Assembly: GCF_014066305.1 (NCBI RefSeq)
Contig: NW_023501067.1
Span: 1 to 64,000 of the forward strand
DNA length: 64,000 nt
From: Letharia columbiana
Taxonomy: Eukaryota; Ascomycota; Lecanoromycetes; Lecanorales; Parmeliaceae
Reading direction: 5' to 3'
Part shown: piece by piece, positions 51,601-63,966 of the stretch
Position numbering within the stretch: the stretch's first letter is position 1
Layout of the letters: each line of letters starts with the position of its first letter
Program-made: the position numbers and the translations under genes
Notes under the pieces: model-generated
Databases searched by the model: none
What the model was told of the DNA's origin: nothing
Seen by the model: only the letters and a program-made list of their open reading frames with translations

Positions 51601-51766
51601 TTTAAGCGTAGTATAAATAGCTTATCGCGCTAACGATAATATTAAAATATTATAACTTTTTTTAATATAATATTTCTTTTTTTATATATTAAAACTTTTC
51701 GCGTTAGATATATTTTTCTTTAATAATTTCTTTAATAAGTTAAAGTATTTTAAGCTATAGAATAAG
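48700..51766 (+). pseudogene. Helitron RepHel protein, Rep half (RIP-killed)
   Basis: The plus strand reads, with stops of RIP type, as a Helitron-like N domain: FIK-LY-NIIILFTKFDRLNLFTTFIYNLK (49850-49935, matching the family's LY.DAM..V..FG.PDLF.TFTCNP.W), then TRIFRLKLKTLINNI, then FTYVYIIEFQK and YTYILI (50341-50400, the HUH site HxH turned to YxY by CAT-to-TAT changes). FYNLYLLTKYNAYINIKIYA follows, then KYIFKYIYK at 50806-50832, which holds the two catalytic tyrosines of rolling-circle Rep. Downstream text (LFYLRYLLLNI, FFEDLYIVDD) fits the family's YYLRLLL..V.G..SFEDLRTV. Many stops make it non-functional. It is interrupted at 51767 by an LTR element. Confidence 0.88.
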
Positions 51767-51932
51767 TATTAGAACTAGTATAGATGCGATATTAATATAA
51801 GTAAGATAGAATTAGAATAATAAGACTATTAAACTATATAGATAGAAAGAAGATATAATATAATAGAAAATATCTTCGTTAAGACTCGCTAGTTATAGAG
51901 CTAAATAGTATATTAAGAATACGCTCGTAATA
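51767..51932 (+). repeat. 5' LTR of the enlarged LTR element
   Basis: 166 bp, TATTAG..CGTAATA, preceded by ATAAG. The matching target duplication on the right cannot be checked because the 3' LTR is truncated. Confidence 0.85.
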
Positions 51933-54119
51933 TTATTTCTCTCTTTTAAATAGTTATAATCTTTATAACTAATAGATTAAAGATATAGACTTATTACTTA
52001 TCTTATATCTTTAAATATTTATAATTCGTATAGTTCTTAATTAAAGAGAATTAAGATTCTAAAGATATAGCTATATCTTATCTACGCTTAAGTAAGATTC
52101 TCTAAATTCTTCTCTTATCTAGTCTACTTACTATTCGCCTTCGAAAGAATTAAATAATTTCATCGTATATATATATATTATACTCGCTGAAAATTTATAA
52201 AAATAAAGAACTTTTAATATTCGAGACTTTTAATATAATATTTATCTTTAGCGGCGATAGTAGTAATAATAGTCTTTATATAAATTTCTCTATTAATCTC
52301 GTCGATAGCTAGAGATATAGTAGTATAGAAAGTCTAATTTAAAGAAAATCGAGGGGTAAATAAATTAGTAATAATTATAATTATCTTAGTAATTTATAAT
52401 AACTCTCGAGTCGATATTTCGAGTTAATATTCTAGTATAAAGAATTTTAATAAAATAATCGATAACGTGATTAATCGAGGGCTTTCGAATCGAATCGAGT
52501 CGTAGACGCTAAAACTATAAATTAATATCAAACTATTTCGATATAAGTTTCTTTATAGAATATTATATAGTCGATATCTATCGAGAATATTAACGACGAT
52601 AGTAAGGTTTATAGATAACGTACTATAACTTTAAAAGACTTTCACGTATATAATAATAAGAGAAGCTCGCTTAATAAGTTTAATATGAGATAGTTATTAA
52701 GTAATATAAGTCTAAGAAATCGATTTTACGAATTTAAAAAATAAGACTATTATCGAATCGTATACTAGTCTTAAGTTTATAGAAAACTCTAATAACTAAG
52801 TTCGTATACTTCGTCGAAATCTATATCGAATTCGAAGTATTTACTATACTTTTATACGTAAGTCTAATTCTTATCTATAAGATTCTCTATCTTAGTAAGA
52901 CTTAAATTCTATATATTAAAAGTAAGATAAGATATAATCAAGTATTTCTTCTTTACGTTAGCCTCGACCTTTACTTTTATATATTACTTCGCGAATCTTT
53001 TAATCTTCTTCTCGACGAACTTCTTAATAGATTATTAATATTAAAGCTATATTTTTATAATATATTTCTTTAATTTAGATATAGTTTAATTCTCTTATTA
53101 ATAGATTAATTAAGTTATATAAACGAAGTTTTAATTTCTTTTATATATCGTTTATTAGACTATTATTTCTAAGAACGCTAAGACTATTATTCTTAAAATT
53201 ATATTCGACGTATTTAATAAGATTATCGTAGAATTTAAGAAATAATTAACTTTCTTAGCTTATTCTATTATAAGTATATTTATAGAATACTCTTAAGAAT
53301 AAATAAGAGTATCTTATATACGTTACTTAAATAATCTAGAAGATTATTAATTATAGAGTATAAGCGATATCGTCGTCTAATAGATACGTACTAATTAACT
53401 TTTTCTTTAAGTCTCGCTATAACGTAGATAATTTTAAAAGTATCGATAGAGAAATAATTATTATTATAGATAAGCTTATCTCGAATTCTTATTTTTTAAT
53501 TATTAAATAATATTAAATTAATATTTATAAAGATAAATAAATCTAATAGTCTTAGACTAAGTAATTATTTAAGTAACTATCTAACTAACTATAGTAATAT
53601 TAGCCGATATCGATTTACTTTAAGTATCTCGAAATCTTATAATATAGATAATAATAAAGACGGCGGTAAGAGGGTAGAGATGCTCGTCGAGTTTTAGCCC
53701 TACGTCTCCTCTTAACTAATATAAAATAGAGAAGAGAACGAAGACGGAGTAGAGATACTAGACGAGTTTTAATCTTATATCTTCGATACTTTATAATATC
53801 GCTAATATAGATTCTTAATAGATAGAGATCGCTATATACGTAGTATATAAAGTTATAACGAATTTAAAGGCGAATATCTTATATATAAATCTTCGTAAGT
53901 AAGATAAGATTAATTATAGTATATAGGAGATCGTAGTCTAGAGAGAGTATTCTTATATCGACGGTCGCGAGATATTTTAATTCTCTAATAGATATAGTAA
54001 TTCTAAATATAAGTAGCTACTATCGTTCTTATTTCTTATTAATAGTATTTCCTTTTAAGTAATTTATAGATATATACTACTTCGAAATAATCGTAGAATA
54101 ATTAATTATATATCTTTTA

Positions 54120-54360
54120 AATAATATCGATATATATATTATCGAATATTTATAAACTATTCTTATAGTAAAGTATCTTATCTTATACGAAGTACTTATT
54201 AAAAGTAATTTCTTAAAACTTATTCTTATCTTCGACGATAGCGTTATAGATTTTCGTATAATATTCGTCTTTCTTATTAATCTCTACTACTTTATAGTAG
54301 ATAGAGTTCGTTATATATAAGATAAAGCTAATCGCGATATATAAGTAATCGACGATATAA
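54120..54360 (-). pseudogene. gypsy integrase N-terminal fragment
   Basis: The minus strand reads LYYKVVEINKKDEYYTKI and then NKF-EITFNKYFV, parallel to the fragment at 45006-45210 (KVVETNKKDKYYIKIR ... EITLSKYFV). It is a short piece of a related gypsy element lying antisense inside the enlarged LTR element. Confidence 0.6.
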
Positions 54361-55014
54361 AGAAAGATATCTTAATATTAATTATATAGTGGTAGATTTA
54401 AAGAATTTATAATATATTAAATATAGATAAGAACGAAGCGGAGAAGATAGGTGTAAAAATAGCGATTTTAACTAGGCTTTCTCGTGAAGATTTATTATAA
54501 TATCGAATAGTATCTTTATCGAGTAGAATAAAGAGATCTCTAAAACTTCGATATTATAAAGGCGTACGCGAGTCGAGAAAGATAATAGATCTCTATATTG
54601 AGAGTCGAAATTTGACTATAACGCTCGAAATAGTATTATTTCTTTCGTTTCTTAATCGATTAAGTCGTCGTTAAGACTATAAGTACTTTAAATAATATTC
54701 TTTCGAATAATAGAAAGTTCGTCGAGGGTCTCTTAGCCGGTAATAGACTTTATACGAGAAACGAAGCGGAGAAGAATTTCTTATATTCGATATAGGGAAC
54801 TCCGTTTTTTAATAAATTAAACTATCGTTGATAATATAGATTATTCGATATAGATTATCTAATATAGATTCTTTTAAATAATATATATAAGGATTTCTAT
54901 ATAATAGAAATACCCAGCGTTTTCTTTATTAGACTCGATCGCTTACTTCGAGTAGAAAGTATAAAACTCGTTAATTCTCTTCGTCGAGAGGTATATAAAG
55001 AAGTCTTATTATAA

Positions 55015-55060
55015 TATTAGAACTAGTATAGATATAATACTAGTATAAGTAAGATAAAAT
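55015..55060 (+). repeat. Truncated 3' LTR of the enlarged LTR element
   Basis: TATTAGAACTAGTATAGATA and a few more family bases, then an abrupt change into A runs at about 55061. Confidence 0.8.
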
Positions 55061-55075
55061 TAAAAAAAAAAGAAA

Positions 55076-55119
<44 letters not shown>

Positions 55120-55134
55120 TTTAAAAAAAAAAAA

Positions 55135-55170
<36 letters not shown>

Positions 55171-55209
55171 TTAAAAAATTTTTTTTAAAATTTTTTTTTT
55201 AAAAAAATT

Positions 55210-55240
<31 letters not shown>

Positions 55241-55285
55241 TTTTTTTTTTTTTTTTTTTTTTTATTTTTTTTTTTTTTTTTTTAT
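55061..55285. other. Near-pure A/T homopolymer block 3
   Basis: About 225 bp of A and T runs without C or G. It replaces roughly 120 bp of expected LTR and an unknown length of Helitron. Same appearance as the other two blocks. Confidence 0.7.
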
Positions 55286-56925
55286 TTATATTCTTTAAAC
55301 TTAATATTATACTCTCTCTCTATTAAATAATATATAATATAAATAAATTATCATCGAAGACTTCTATCTTTATTTAATTTAAATTTACTTAAAGAAAAAT
55401 AATACTAGCTCTATAAAGAATATTAGCCTTATTATCGACTTTAATCTATTCGCGATCTAGCGAGATTATAAATAATATTATATTAATAACTAAAATCGAC
55501 TTCTACGCGAAGTACGTAGCTATTAAATTAATATCTAAGAGACTAAGATTAAATATAGACGAATTTTAATAATAATTAAATTATTATAACTAACGCTATT
55601 TAAAACGCGATCTCTTATTTTAATAATTAACTCTTCTTTCTTAATAGCTATAAAGATATCGATAAGATTATACTTTAGAATATTATATTATAAAGAGTAC
55701 GAAATAATTCTAAAATAGTTATTACTATAGCTTTATCTAATATTACCTTTATTCTTCTTTAAAATAATACTATCGCTTATTCTCGCTTTAAGATCTCTCT
55801 TAATACTATTACTTAATCTAATTATAGTATATTAATAAAATTTAATTTAACTTAGTTATTAGAGATAATTAAGCTTATCTTCTAGAACGAGATCTCTATA
55901 TAAAATCGCTACGATATCGAGACTATCGATTATATACTTTAAGATATTTAAAAGAACTTTACTTCTTTTAATAGTATAGTTATATACTTCTATAATAACT
56001 TTTATTAAATTCTTTTAATTATTAAGAGTACTAAGTTAGATTATATCGCTTAAACTACGTTAAAGATATCTTATCTTTAAAACTATATTTAAATTCTTAG
56101 ATTAATAAAAAATATAAGACTTTAAAATCTTAATCTAATTAATTAAGATCGAACTAATATAGAGAAATTCATTTAAACGCTATTAGATATAAGTAATAAT
56201 ATCTTAATAAGCTTTAAAGAATAAGAAGCTATTAATTAATTTATCGAGTAGCTATTAGATAACTTTATTACTTAACTAATTAATACTATTTATAATAATC
56301 TTAATTTATATTAAATAGCTAATTTCTATATATCTAAGATAATTCTTTATATTCTTAATAAGAATATCGCTTAATTTAATAGTTAAGTTCTTAATAAGTT
56401 TTCTAAAACTAAGATCGTTTATAAAAGTAGAGATTAAGTCGTTAATAAGGAAGATAGCTTTTTTTCTACTTACTAAAATAATAAATACCTTTAAATCGAC
56501 CTCGCTTTTATCTTATTATTTAGAGTTAAAATAGAATTATATAATAATATTACTAAGAAATTTAAAGTAGCGTATAAATTTATATAATAAGATATATCTA
56601 TAAGTTAAATATATTAAGTCTAAGATACTCGATTATTATATTCTTAAAGACGAATATAATAATAAATAATACTATATATTACGTATTCCTCTAGCTTCAT
56701 CTAATTTAAACGATTTATATACTTTCTTTCAACGTATCTAATTCTTAATTCGATTAGTCTTTAATATAACGATTAATAAATTCTAGAGCTAGTTATTATA
56801 GTAGATTAATCTATATCTATATTTCGAGATTTTTATCTATAATTAATTATATATAACTCTAAATCGAGTTATTAGTAAGATCGATCTATTAATTATAATC
56901 TTAGACGATCTATTAAGAAGATAAT
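55286..56925 (+). pseudogene. Helitron RepHel protein, PIF1-type helicase half (RIP-killed)
   Basis: The plus strand, read through RIP stops, shows the C-terminal helicase of a Helitron. Motif II appears as stop-N-E-I-S-I at 55883-55900 (WDEA..: TGG to TAG, Asp to Asn). YQILLIIKST follows (QILPV.K.GT), then RLIKNIRL (L..NMRL), DISNNILIS (the L.IG.G.LP region), NKFSKTKIVYKS (NKFPG....Y.S), TINKF-S- at 56769-56792 (motif V, TINKAQGQ) and N-LYITLNRVIS at 56850-56875 (motif VI, GQLYVALSRVTS). The order and spacing fit the family. The frame continues the Rep half that breaks at 51766. The N-terminal part of the helicase (P-loop) is not clearly legible. Confidence 0.85.
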
Positions 56926-57190
56926 CTAGCGAGTATTTAATATATTTAATAAAGTCTTAAATACTTATAAGTTCTTTTTTTTTTTTTTTTTTTTAGTTAT
57001 TAATTTATCTAGTAATTAATCTATTTATTCTATTAACTATATATCTAGATCTTATAATTATATAGCTACTATATAGTTTTATTAAAAGAAATCTTACTAT
57101 CTTATAATTCTAATAACTTTATTTATATAAAGTTATTTAATTTAATTATAATAAGTAACTCGCGAGTTAATTCTATTAATTTATAAAGTA
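56926..57190 (+). pseudogene. gypsy protease-region fragment, left
   Basis: Matches the reverse complement of about 46700-46995: GAGTATTTAATATATTTAAT, the T-rich run, AGTTATTAATTTATCTAGTA and TATATAGTTTTATTAAAAGA. It starts exactly where the helicase reading ends, so it marks an insertion into the Helitron. Similarity fades after about 57190. Confidence 0.65.
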
Positions 57191-60100
57191 GAAATATTTT
57201 ATTATAATTAATTAGCGACGTTTTTAATTTAATAAATAACTTTTATTAAGAATATAGTCTATTATATAATTAAGCGATTATAATATTAATTCTAATATTT
57301 ATAAAAATTCTAATAATACTATTAATAAAAATAATAATTATTAAAGCGTTATATCTAATAATTCTTTATTTATAAATAAAGACTCTTATCTTATAGACTT
57401 AATTTAAATTTAATACTATTAACTTTTAAAGCTTAATATTAAAAAGTAATTAGTTATTAAAAAATTTAAGCTAATTAAAATATAGAATATATAAAAATAT
57501 CGTTATAAGTATAGCGATAATTACTATTATAATTTGAGTTATAAGAAAATAAGTATTATTAAGATATTTAATATATAATATCTTAATAACTATAACTCGA
57601 TAATTATATTTCTTTAAGACTATAACAATTTTATTATCTTAATATTTTATATTAATTTTTATATAAATAAAGAAAAGACTCGCTAGACTTTAATTCTCTT
57701 AATAAATATTAAAAAGTAAATTTAAAGAAATATTAGAAATATAATATTATATAATATTAAGAAATTTATCTAAAAGAAATATAAGAAGATAATATTTAAA
57801 TTAAGTTTATAATTTAGTTATTAAATCTTATAATATAGAATACTAATTAATTAAAGTAATTATAAGAGATATATAATCGATAAGTTAGCTTTAATAACTA
57901 TCTTATTATACTTTAATTATAATAAGATTACTATATAATTAATTTAAAATATATAAAAGATCTATAAAGATAGAGTAATAGAGAAAATTTCTTTAAAAGT
58001 TATAAAGGAGATTATTTAATCTATTATCTATATTATATTATTATAATAATATTAAAATATAAAGTAAAGACTATAAAAAATAAAAGAGCTCTCTACTTTA
58101 GATAAGACTCGCTTTAATAATAAGATAAGTAATTAGAGAAGTAATAATTAATAGTATATTAAGTCTAAGAGAATAATATATAAAAAATTAATAAGATTAA
58201 AAGAAGAGTTTTTTTTTTTAATACGTTATAAGATTAAAAGTTTAAGCGAATTAAATTTAAAGATAACGACTCTTATATTAAGTTTAAGATATCTCTTATT
58301 AAAATATAATACTATAATTATAAATAGCTAAGATATTATAAGAATTTATTTAAATATTTAAATTATATTATAAATAATAAAGTATATAATTATAAATTAA
58401 ATAAGAGAAAAGATAAAGTTTAATACTTATTACTATAGTATTAAATATGTTATTAATTAAATAATAATCTCGCTCTCTATTATTAAAAGATAAAATTATT
58501 ATATTAAATAAAAAGTATAAAATAATTACTCTAATAGATATCGATAGCGAGAAAATCTTTATATTATAATCTTTTATTAAAGAGATATAGATTTCTAAAT
58601 CTAAATACGCGTTAATAATAATATATATTATTAATAATTATTAAATATTCTTATATAGAAAGTATAATCTAATCTTTAATCTCGCGAATAGTTAAGAAAA
58701 AAAGTAAGAGTAAATCTTAAAGATATATATTATAAATATATAAGAATATAATCTTATTCTTAATTTTTCTTAAATTTATAATATTAATTTAAATATTTAT
58801 TAATATAAGTAGTTTTAAATCTATCGCGATTTTTTTATAAGTAATAAGAAGTAAATAGATATCGTAATAATAAATATAAAGTAATTTATATTATTAATTA
58901 ATATAGTAATTATATATAATCTAAAATAAGTATTTATTATATTTTTATATTAGATTCTATTTAAAAGTAATAAAAGATAATTATAATAAAGTTATATAAT
59001 ATAATATTATATAATTAGATAACTCTAATATATTTAAATAACTTAAAAATTTATTAGAAGTCTTTTTAGAAGAGTTATTTAATAGTCTTAATATATATAA
59101 TTAAATTAAATACTCTATTAATCTATTATCTAAAAAGCTATTTAAAAATAATTTAATTTATAATATATTATATAATAAACTTATAGCGATTAGAGATTAT
59201 TTAAATATTACATTTAAGAGAAAATAAATTTAATTTTTAATTAGTTAGATTAGCTCATTAATACTATTTATTAAAGAAATTAAATAACTCGCTATAATTA
59301 TATATTAATTATTAAGAACTTAATAAGATAATTATTAAGAATAATTACTTATTATTACTACTCTTAAGAAGATCTTAAAAAGATTTATATATATAAAGTA
59401 CTTTATTAAGATTAATATTTATAATATATATTATAAAATATAAATATAAAAGAAAGATAAGTAAAAAATTATCTTTTGAACTCGCTATAACTAGTTTAAA
59501 TATTAAATAATATCTTTTAATCTTATAAATATCTTTATAATCTTTTAAGCTTATATAAATAAAGTATTTAAGTTATATATTAATATCTTCTATATAATAT
59601 ACTTAAATAATATATTAATCTATTTCGAAATAAAAGAGTTATATTAAAAGTATATATATAAAATATTACGCGTATTATTAAAGTATCGACTCTATATAAA
59701 ATTATCGAAATATACTTTTAATTATAATAAGATTATCTTTTTAAGATTCTTAATAAATTAGCGTAATATTTAAATAAAGTTATTATATATTAAGATTATT
59801 ACTAAATAATTAAAATTAAAGTCTATTAAGAATATCTTAATCTTTTTAAAATTTATAAACTTCTATTAATAATTTATATAAGGCTTTTTATAGATAACTA
59901 TATCTTTAATAAATTTAATTTAAAAAGTAAAGAAAGATAAGATTAGATTACTCTTTATATTTAATAAAAAAATATATAAGACTTTTAAAATACTTAAGCG
60001 AGTATTTATTATTATATTTATACTAAAATATTATAATTAAAAAATATCGCTTATTATAAAGATTAATACTTTTAATATAGATATAAATAATATATTTAAT

Positions 60101-63100
60101 TAACTAAGCGAGAATAAATAATAATATTTTATTATTTTTTTTAGCTATAAATTTAAAAGACGTTAAGTCTTACTAAAATATATATAATAAAAAGCTCTAT
60201 ATAATTATATTAGACTTTAAAAATTAAAGATATTACTTATAAAATAATAAATATCTTATTTATATAATCTTAGATTATAATAATTTATATTATTTTATAA
60301 TAATAAAAGAGTTTAATATAAAGTAGATTCGCTAAGATTAAGAAATTAGCTATATTTAACTTTATAATTAAATATTATAAAAAAAAACTTAATTTTATAA
60401 ATATATTATTAAGAAGATTTAATATTATTAAATCGAATAATAGCGAGAATAATAATAATAATTTTCTTTTTATCTTATAAAATAAGCTTTATAATTAAAA
60501 ATATTAATTTAATCTATAAAAATATAATAGTATATTTATTATAATTAAACTTATAGCGTTAATAAAGTAATTAAATAATATTATTATTATAGATATTTAA
60601 GTTATTAATTTAAATAAGAGAGTATTTAATAGATAAATATATATTCTAGATATTATAATATTATCTTAATTTCTAATTTATTAGATTTTAAAATTAAAGA
60701 GATTTTATTTAAAGTTATAAAAATTAATAATAATATAACTACTTAAATTATAATATAAAAATACTTTTATTATAAATAAGAAATAATATTAAAGATACGC
60801 TATTAAATAGAATAAGCTTTTAAAATAAAAAGTTAATAAGAATAAACTACTACGTTATAGTCTTATAATCTATATTTCTAATAATTCTATTATAAAGAAA
60901 GAGATTTTTTATATAAATTATAATAATTTTAATATTAAATACTTTATTTATAAGTATATTAAGAAGAATATTAGATTTAAATATTATTAAATAAATATAA
61001 TAAGCGATATAATAGAGTATATTTATATTTATCTTAATTATTAAAGAATATAAATTTATTATTATAAGTTATATAGCGAGTTAATATCGATTTCTCTAGA
61101 TAATATAAATTTATTTTATATTATAATATTAAATTTTATTATAAATCTATTATTTATAAGAAATTTATATATTAATAAAATTTATAATATTATTTTAATC
61201 TTAATAAATAAGTTAATTAAGTATATAATATATATAATAATTATTAAGAATTTAAAGATTAATAATCTTATTAATATCTTATAATAAAAGTTTATATTAT
61301 TACGCGATATAATATATAACTTAATTTTAAATTAAGACTTTCTATTTATAAGTAAATTTTAAATAATATTATATTAATATCTAAATACGAAATATAAATT
61401 AAATATTATATTTTATTCTTAAATTAATAATTAGATTAAGAGATAAAATTAGATATTAAAATATTATTTATAAATATATTATAATTATAAATAAAATAAT
61501 TAATTTAAAATCTTATTAATAATTATATTTATATATAATAATAGCGTATATATAAGTATTAATAAGATTTTATAAGATCTATTAATAAGATATATAGTAG
61601 ATTTAAGAAAATACTTTTAAGAGTAGAATCTTAAAGAGAGAAAATTATTATGCTTATTATAGAGCGAGTAGAATAATTATAAGAAATAAGATTATATTTA
61701 AAAGAATTATAAAAGCGAGTATTAAAGTAATAAATAAAGTATTATAATAGTAATTATAGAAGTTATAATCTTTAAAAAAAAAAGATAAAATATTATTATA
61801 AAGTTTAAATATATATATTTTATAATTAAAGAAGAAACTTAATTATAAATAGCTTAGATCTTTTAAAGTATTAAAGAAAATAGATATATAGATTTATAAG
61901 CTAGATCTCTCTACTAGATATAAAAAAATTTATTTTATATTTTATATATTATTATTAGAGTTATAATATTTATATAATAATAATTTAAAGTTATAAATAA
62001 TCTTAATTAATAAAGAAGAAGAGTAGAGAGATTAATAAGATATTAGATAAAAGAGTTTATAAGAATAAGACTAAATATCTTATTAATTAAAAAAGACTTC
62101 TTATCTTATAAAGCTTTATAGAAATTAATAAAGTATCTTAAAAATATTAAAAATATAATTAAGAACTTTAAGTAAGTAAAGAAATTATATAAATTAATAT
62201 TTAAGATAAAATTAAAAATATAATTATTAAGAGAAATTAAAAAGTAAAAAAAATTATAAAAAAATAATAGTAATAGAGAAGTTCTTAAAGAGTAAATAAG
62301 TTATAATTAAAAGATTTAGCGAAAATAGCTAAGATATTTATAAATTAATTTTAAAGCGTTAAAATATTATATATAATAAGAAAAATAATTATTAGAGTTA
62401 TATATAAGATTAATACTACTTAATATTAATTTATTTATTATCTTATATTAAAAAATAATTATTTATTTAAGAAGATTTATTAGATAATAAAAAGATTTAA
62501 TATAAAAGAATAATAAAAGAAGTAGTTAAAGAAAAGCGAAGATAATAATATTATATCGAAGTTTCTTAATATAATAAATGCTATATATATTAGCTATATA
62601 CTTTAATATATATTAATTAAAATTTATATTAATTTATACGATAAAGAATAATATAAATATTCTTATTAATATAGATTATAGCGAGAATATTAATCTAATA
62701 AATAAAAATCAAGTTTATAATATATATATAACTCTTATAAAAGTATTATTTATATTTACGCTAACGCGAGCTAATAGAAAACGCGATATAAATTATATAA
62801 AGAATTATATATAAGAGTATATATATAATAATAATAAAAGAAAATTAATATATATTAGCGTAATCTCTTAATTATCTAATATCTCTTTTATTTATAAATA
62901 CTAAATAAAATTAAATAAAATAGCGATAAAAAGTAAGTAAGAGGGGCTAATAGTCTTCTTAGTTAAGTATATCTTTAAAATAAATATAAATATTTATTAG
63001 TAATAGCGTAGAGGCGTAGAAATTATAATAACTATAAGTACTTAATAACTTATAAGAGCTATAAGAGCGAAGATTTAATACTACTATTAATATATTAATA

Positions 63101-63589
63101 TACTTCTTATACTATTTATAAAGTATTATAAAGTATTCTTTAAGATATTTATTATATATAAAGTTAATCTAAATAACTATAATCTTATTTAATTATTATC
63201 TTAATTAATATATATATTATACTATTATAATAATATATAACTCGCTATCGCGATATTATAATAAGAATAAATAAAGATAAAATAGTAGATATAAAGAAGA
63301 ATTAGATATTTACTTATAATAGCGTTAACGTTAATATTATTACTAAGAAGAATAAAAGTTAAATTAAAAATAAGTCTTTTATATTTATTAGCGCGACTTT
63401 TAATAATTATTATAATAGAATTATTATAATTATAAAGTAATAATATAATAATAACGTATAATAATAATAATAATAGTATATTCGTAATAGAATAATATTA
63501 CGTCTATATTCTATTAATTAAAATAATAATATATATAGCGATACTATCGCGATTTAGTATATAAATATAATAATATATTTAAGAAGATC
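57191..63589. other. Strongly RIP-degraded insert inside the Helitron, unassigned
   Basis: 6.4 kb of very A+T-rich sequence with even fewer C and G than the flanks, stops in all frames and no long tandem repeat. I could not read a known reverse transcriptase, transposase or helicase motif on either strand. It may hold one or more old nested elements. Confidence 0.6.
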
Positions 63590-63905
63590 TTAGAGTATAT
63601 AGTATAAATACGCTATTATAATATATATTAGTTTAGATTATATTTAAGCTAATAATAAATAATATAGATAATATTAATAAGTTTATATATATTTAATTAT
63701 AAGATATAATAATAATAAGATTTAAAGATTAAATCTTCTAAGAGAGAATATAATTATAAGAATAAAAGTACTTAAAGCGAATTAATAGACTCGCTTATAT
63801 CGCTTATTAGACTATAAGCTATATAGCTAAAATAAGTATTTAATATACTTAATAAAGTCTTAAATACTTATAAGTTCTCTTTTCTCTTCTTTTTTTTTTT
63901 AGTTA
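63590..63905 (+). pseudogene. gypsy gag/protease-region fragment, right
   Basis: Matches the reverse complement of about 46940-47220, including AAGCGAATTAATAGACTCGC and AGTATTTAATATACTTAATA. Its last 75 bp repeat the first 75 bp of the fragment at 56926. The Helitron 3' end follows directly. Confidence 0.65.
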
Positions 63906-63966
63906 TTAGTTTAATTTAATAATTTTAAAAAATTCAACTCTATAAATTTAATTTATAGATCTTTAC
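63906..63966 (+). other. 3' terminus and hairpin of the degraded Helitron
   Basis: AATTCAACTCTATAAATTTA and the following bases match the 3' end of copies A to C. Both arms of the palindrome carry matched changes (TATAAATT / AATTTATA), so the symmetry is retained after RIP. The end ..GATCTTTAC is followed by T. Confidence 0.8.

Larger units (their letters stand above)
51767..55060 (+). mobile_element. Enlarged LTR element of the 33097 family, inserted in the Helitron
   Basis: The 5' LTR (51767-51932) starts TATTAGAACTAGTATAGATG. The 3' LTR starts at 55015 with the same sequence but is cut off after about 46 bp by the poly-A/T block. The first ~150 bp after the 5' LTR and the last ~35 bp before the 3' LTR (GTATATAAAGAAGTCTTATT) match the 1.5-kb elements, but the middle 2.7 kb is unrelated to them. 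It keeps more C and G than its surroundings and contains a minus-strand gypsy integrase-like piece (54120-54360) and a small duplication (53650-53790). No gag-pol of its own was found. It looks like a non-autonomous element with captured or nested cargo. Confidence 0.75.
47534..63966 (+). mobile_element. Degraded autonomous Helitron, split by nested insertions
   Basis: The 5' end is TTAGTATATATAATAGAATAAG at 47534, preceded by A. The 3' end is palindrome TATAAATTTAATTTATA (63941-63957) plus GATCTTTAC ending at 63966, followed by T. Between them lie a Rep region (48700-51766), an LTR retroelement (51767 to about 55060), a poly-A/T block, the helicase region (55286-56925) and another insert (56926-63905). 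Without the inserts the Helitron is about 5.9 kb, a normal size. Its first ~670 nt match the non-autonomous copies A and B. It is inferred, not proven, that the two ends belong to one copy. Confidence 0.75.
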
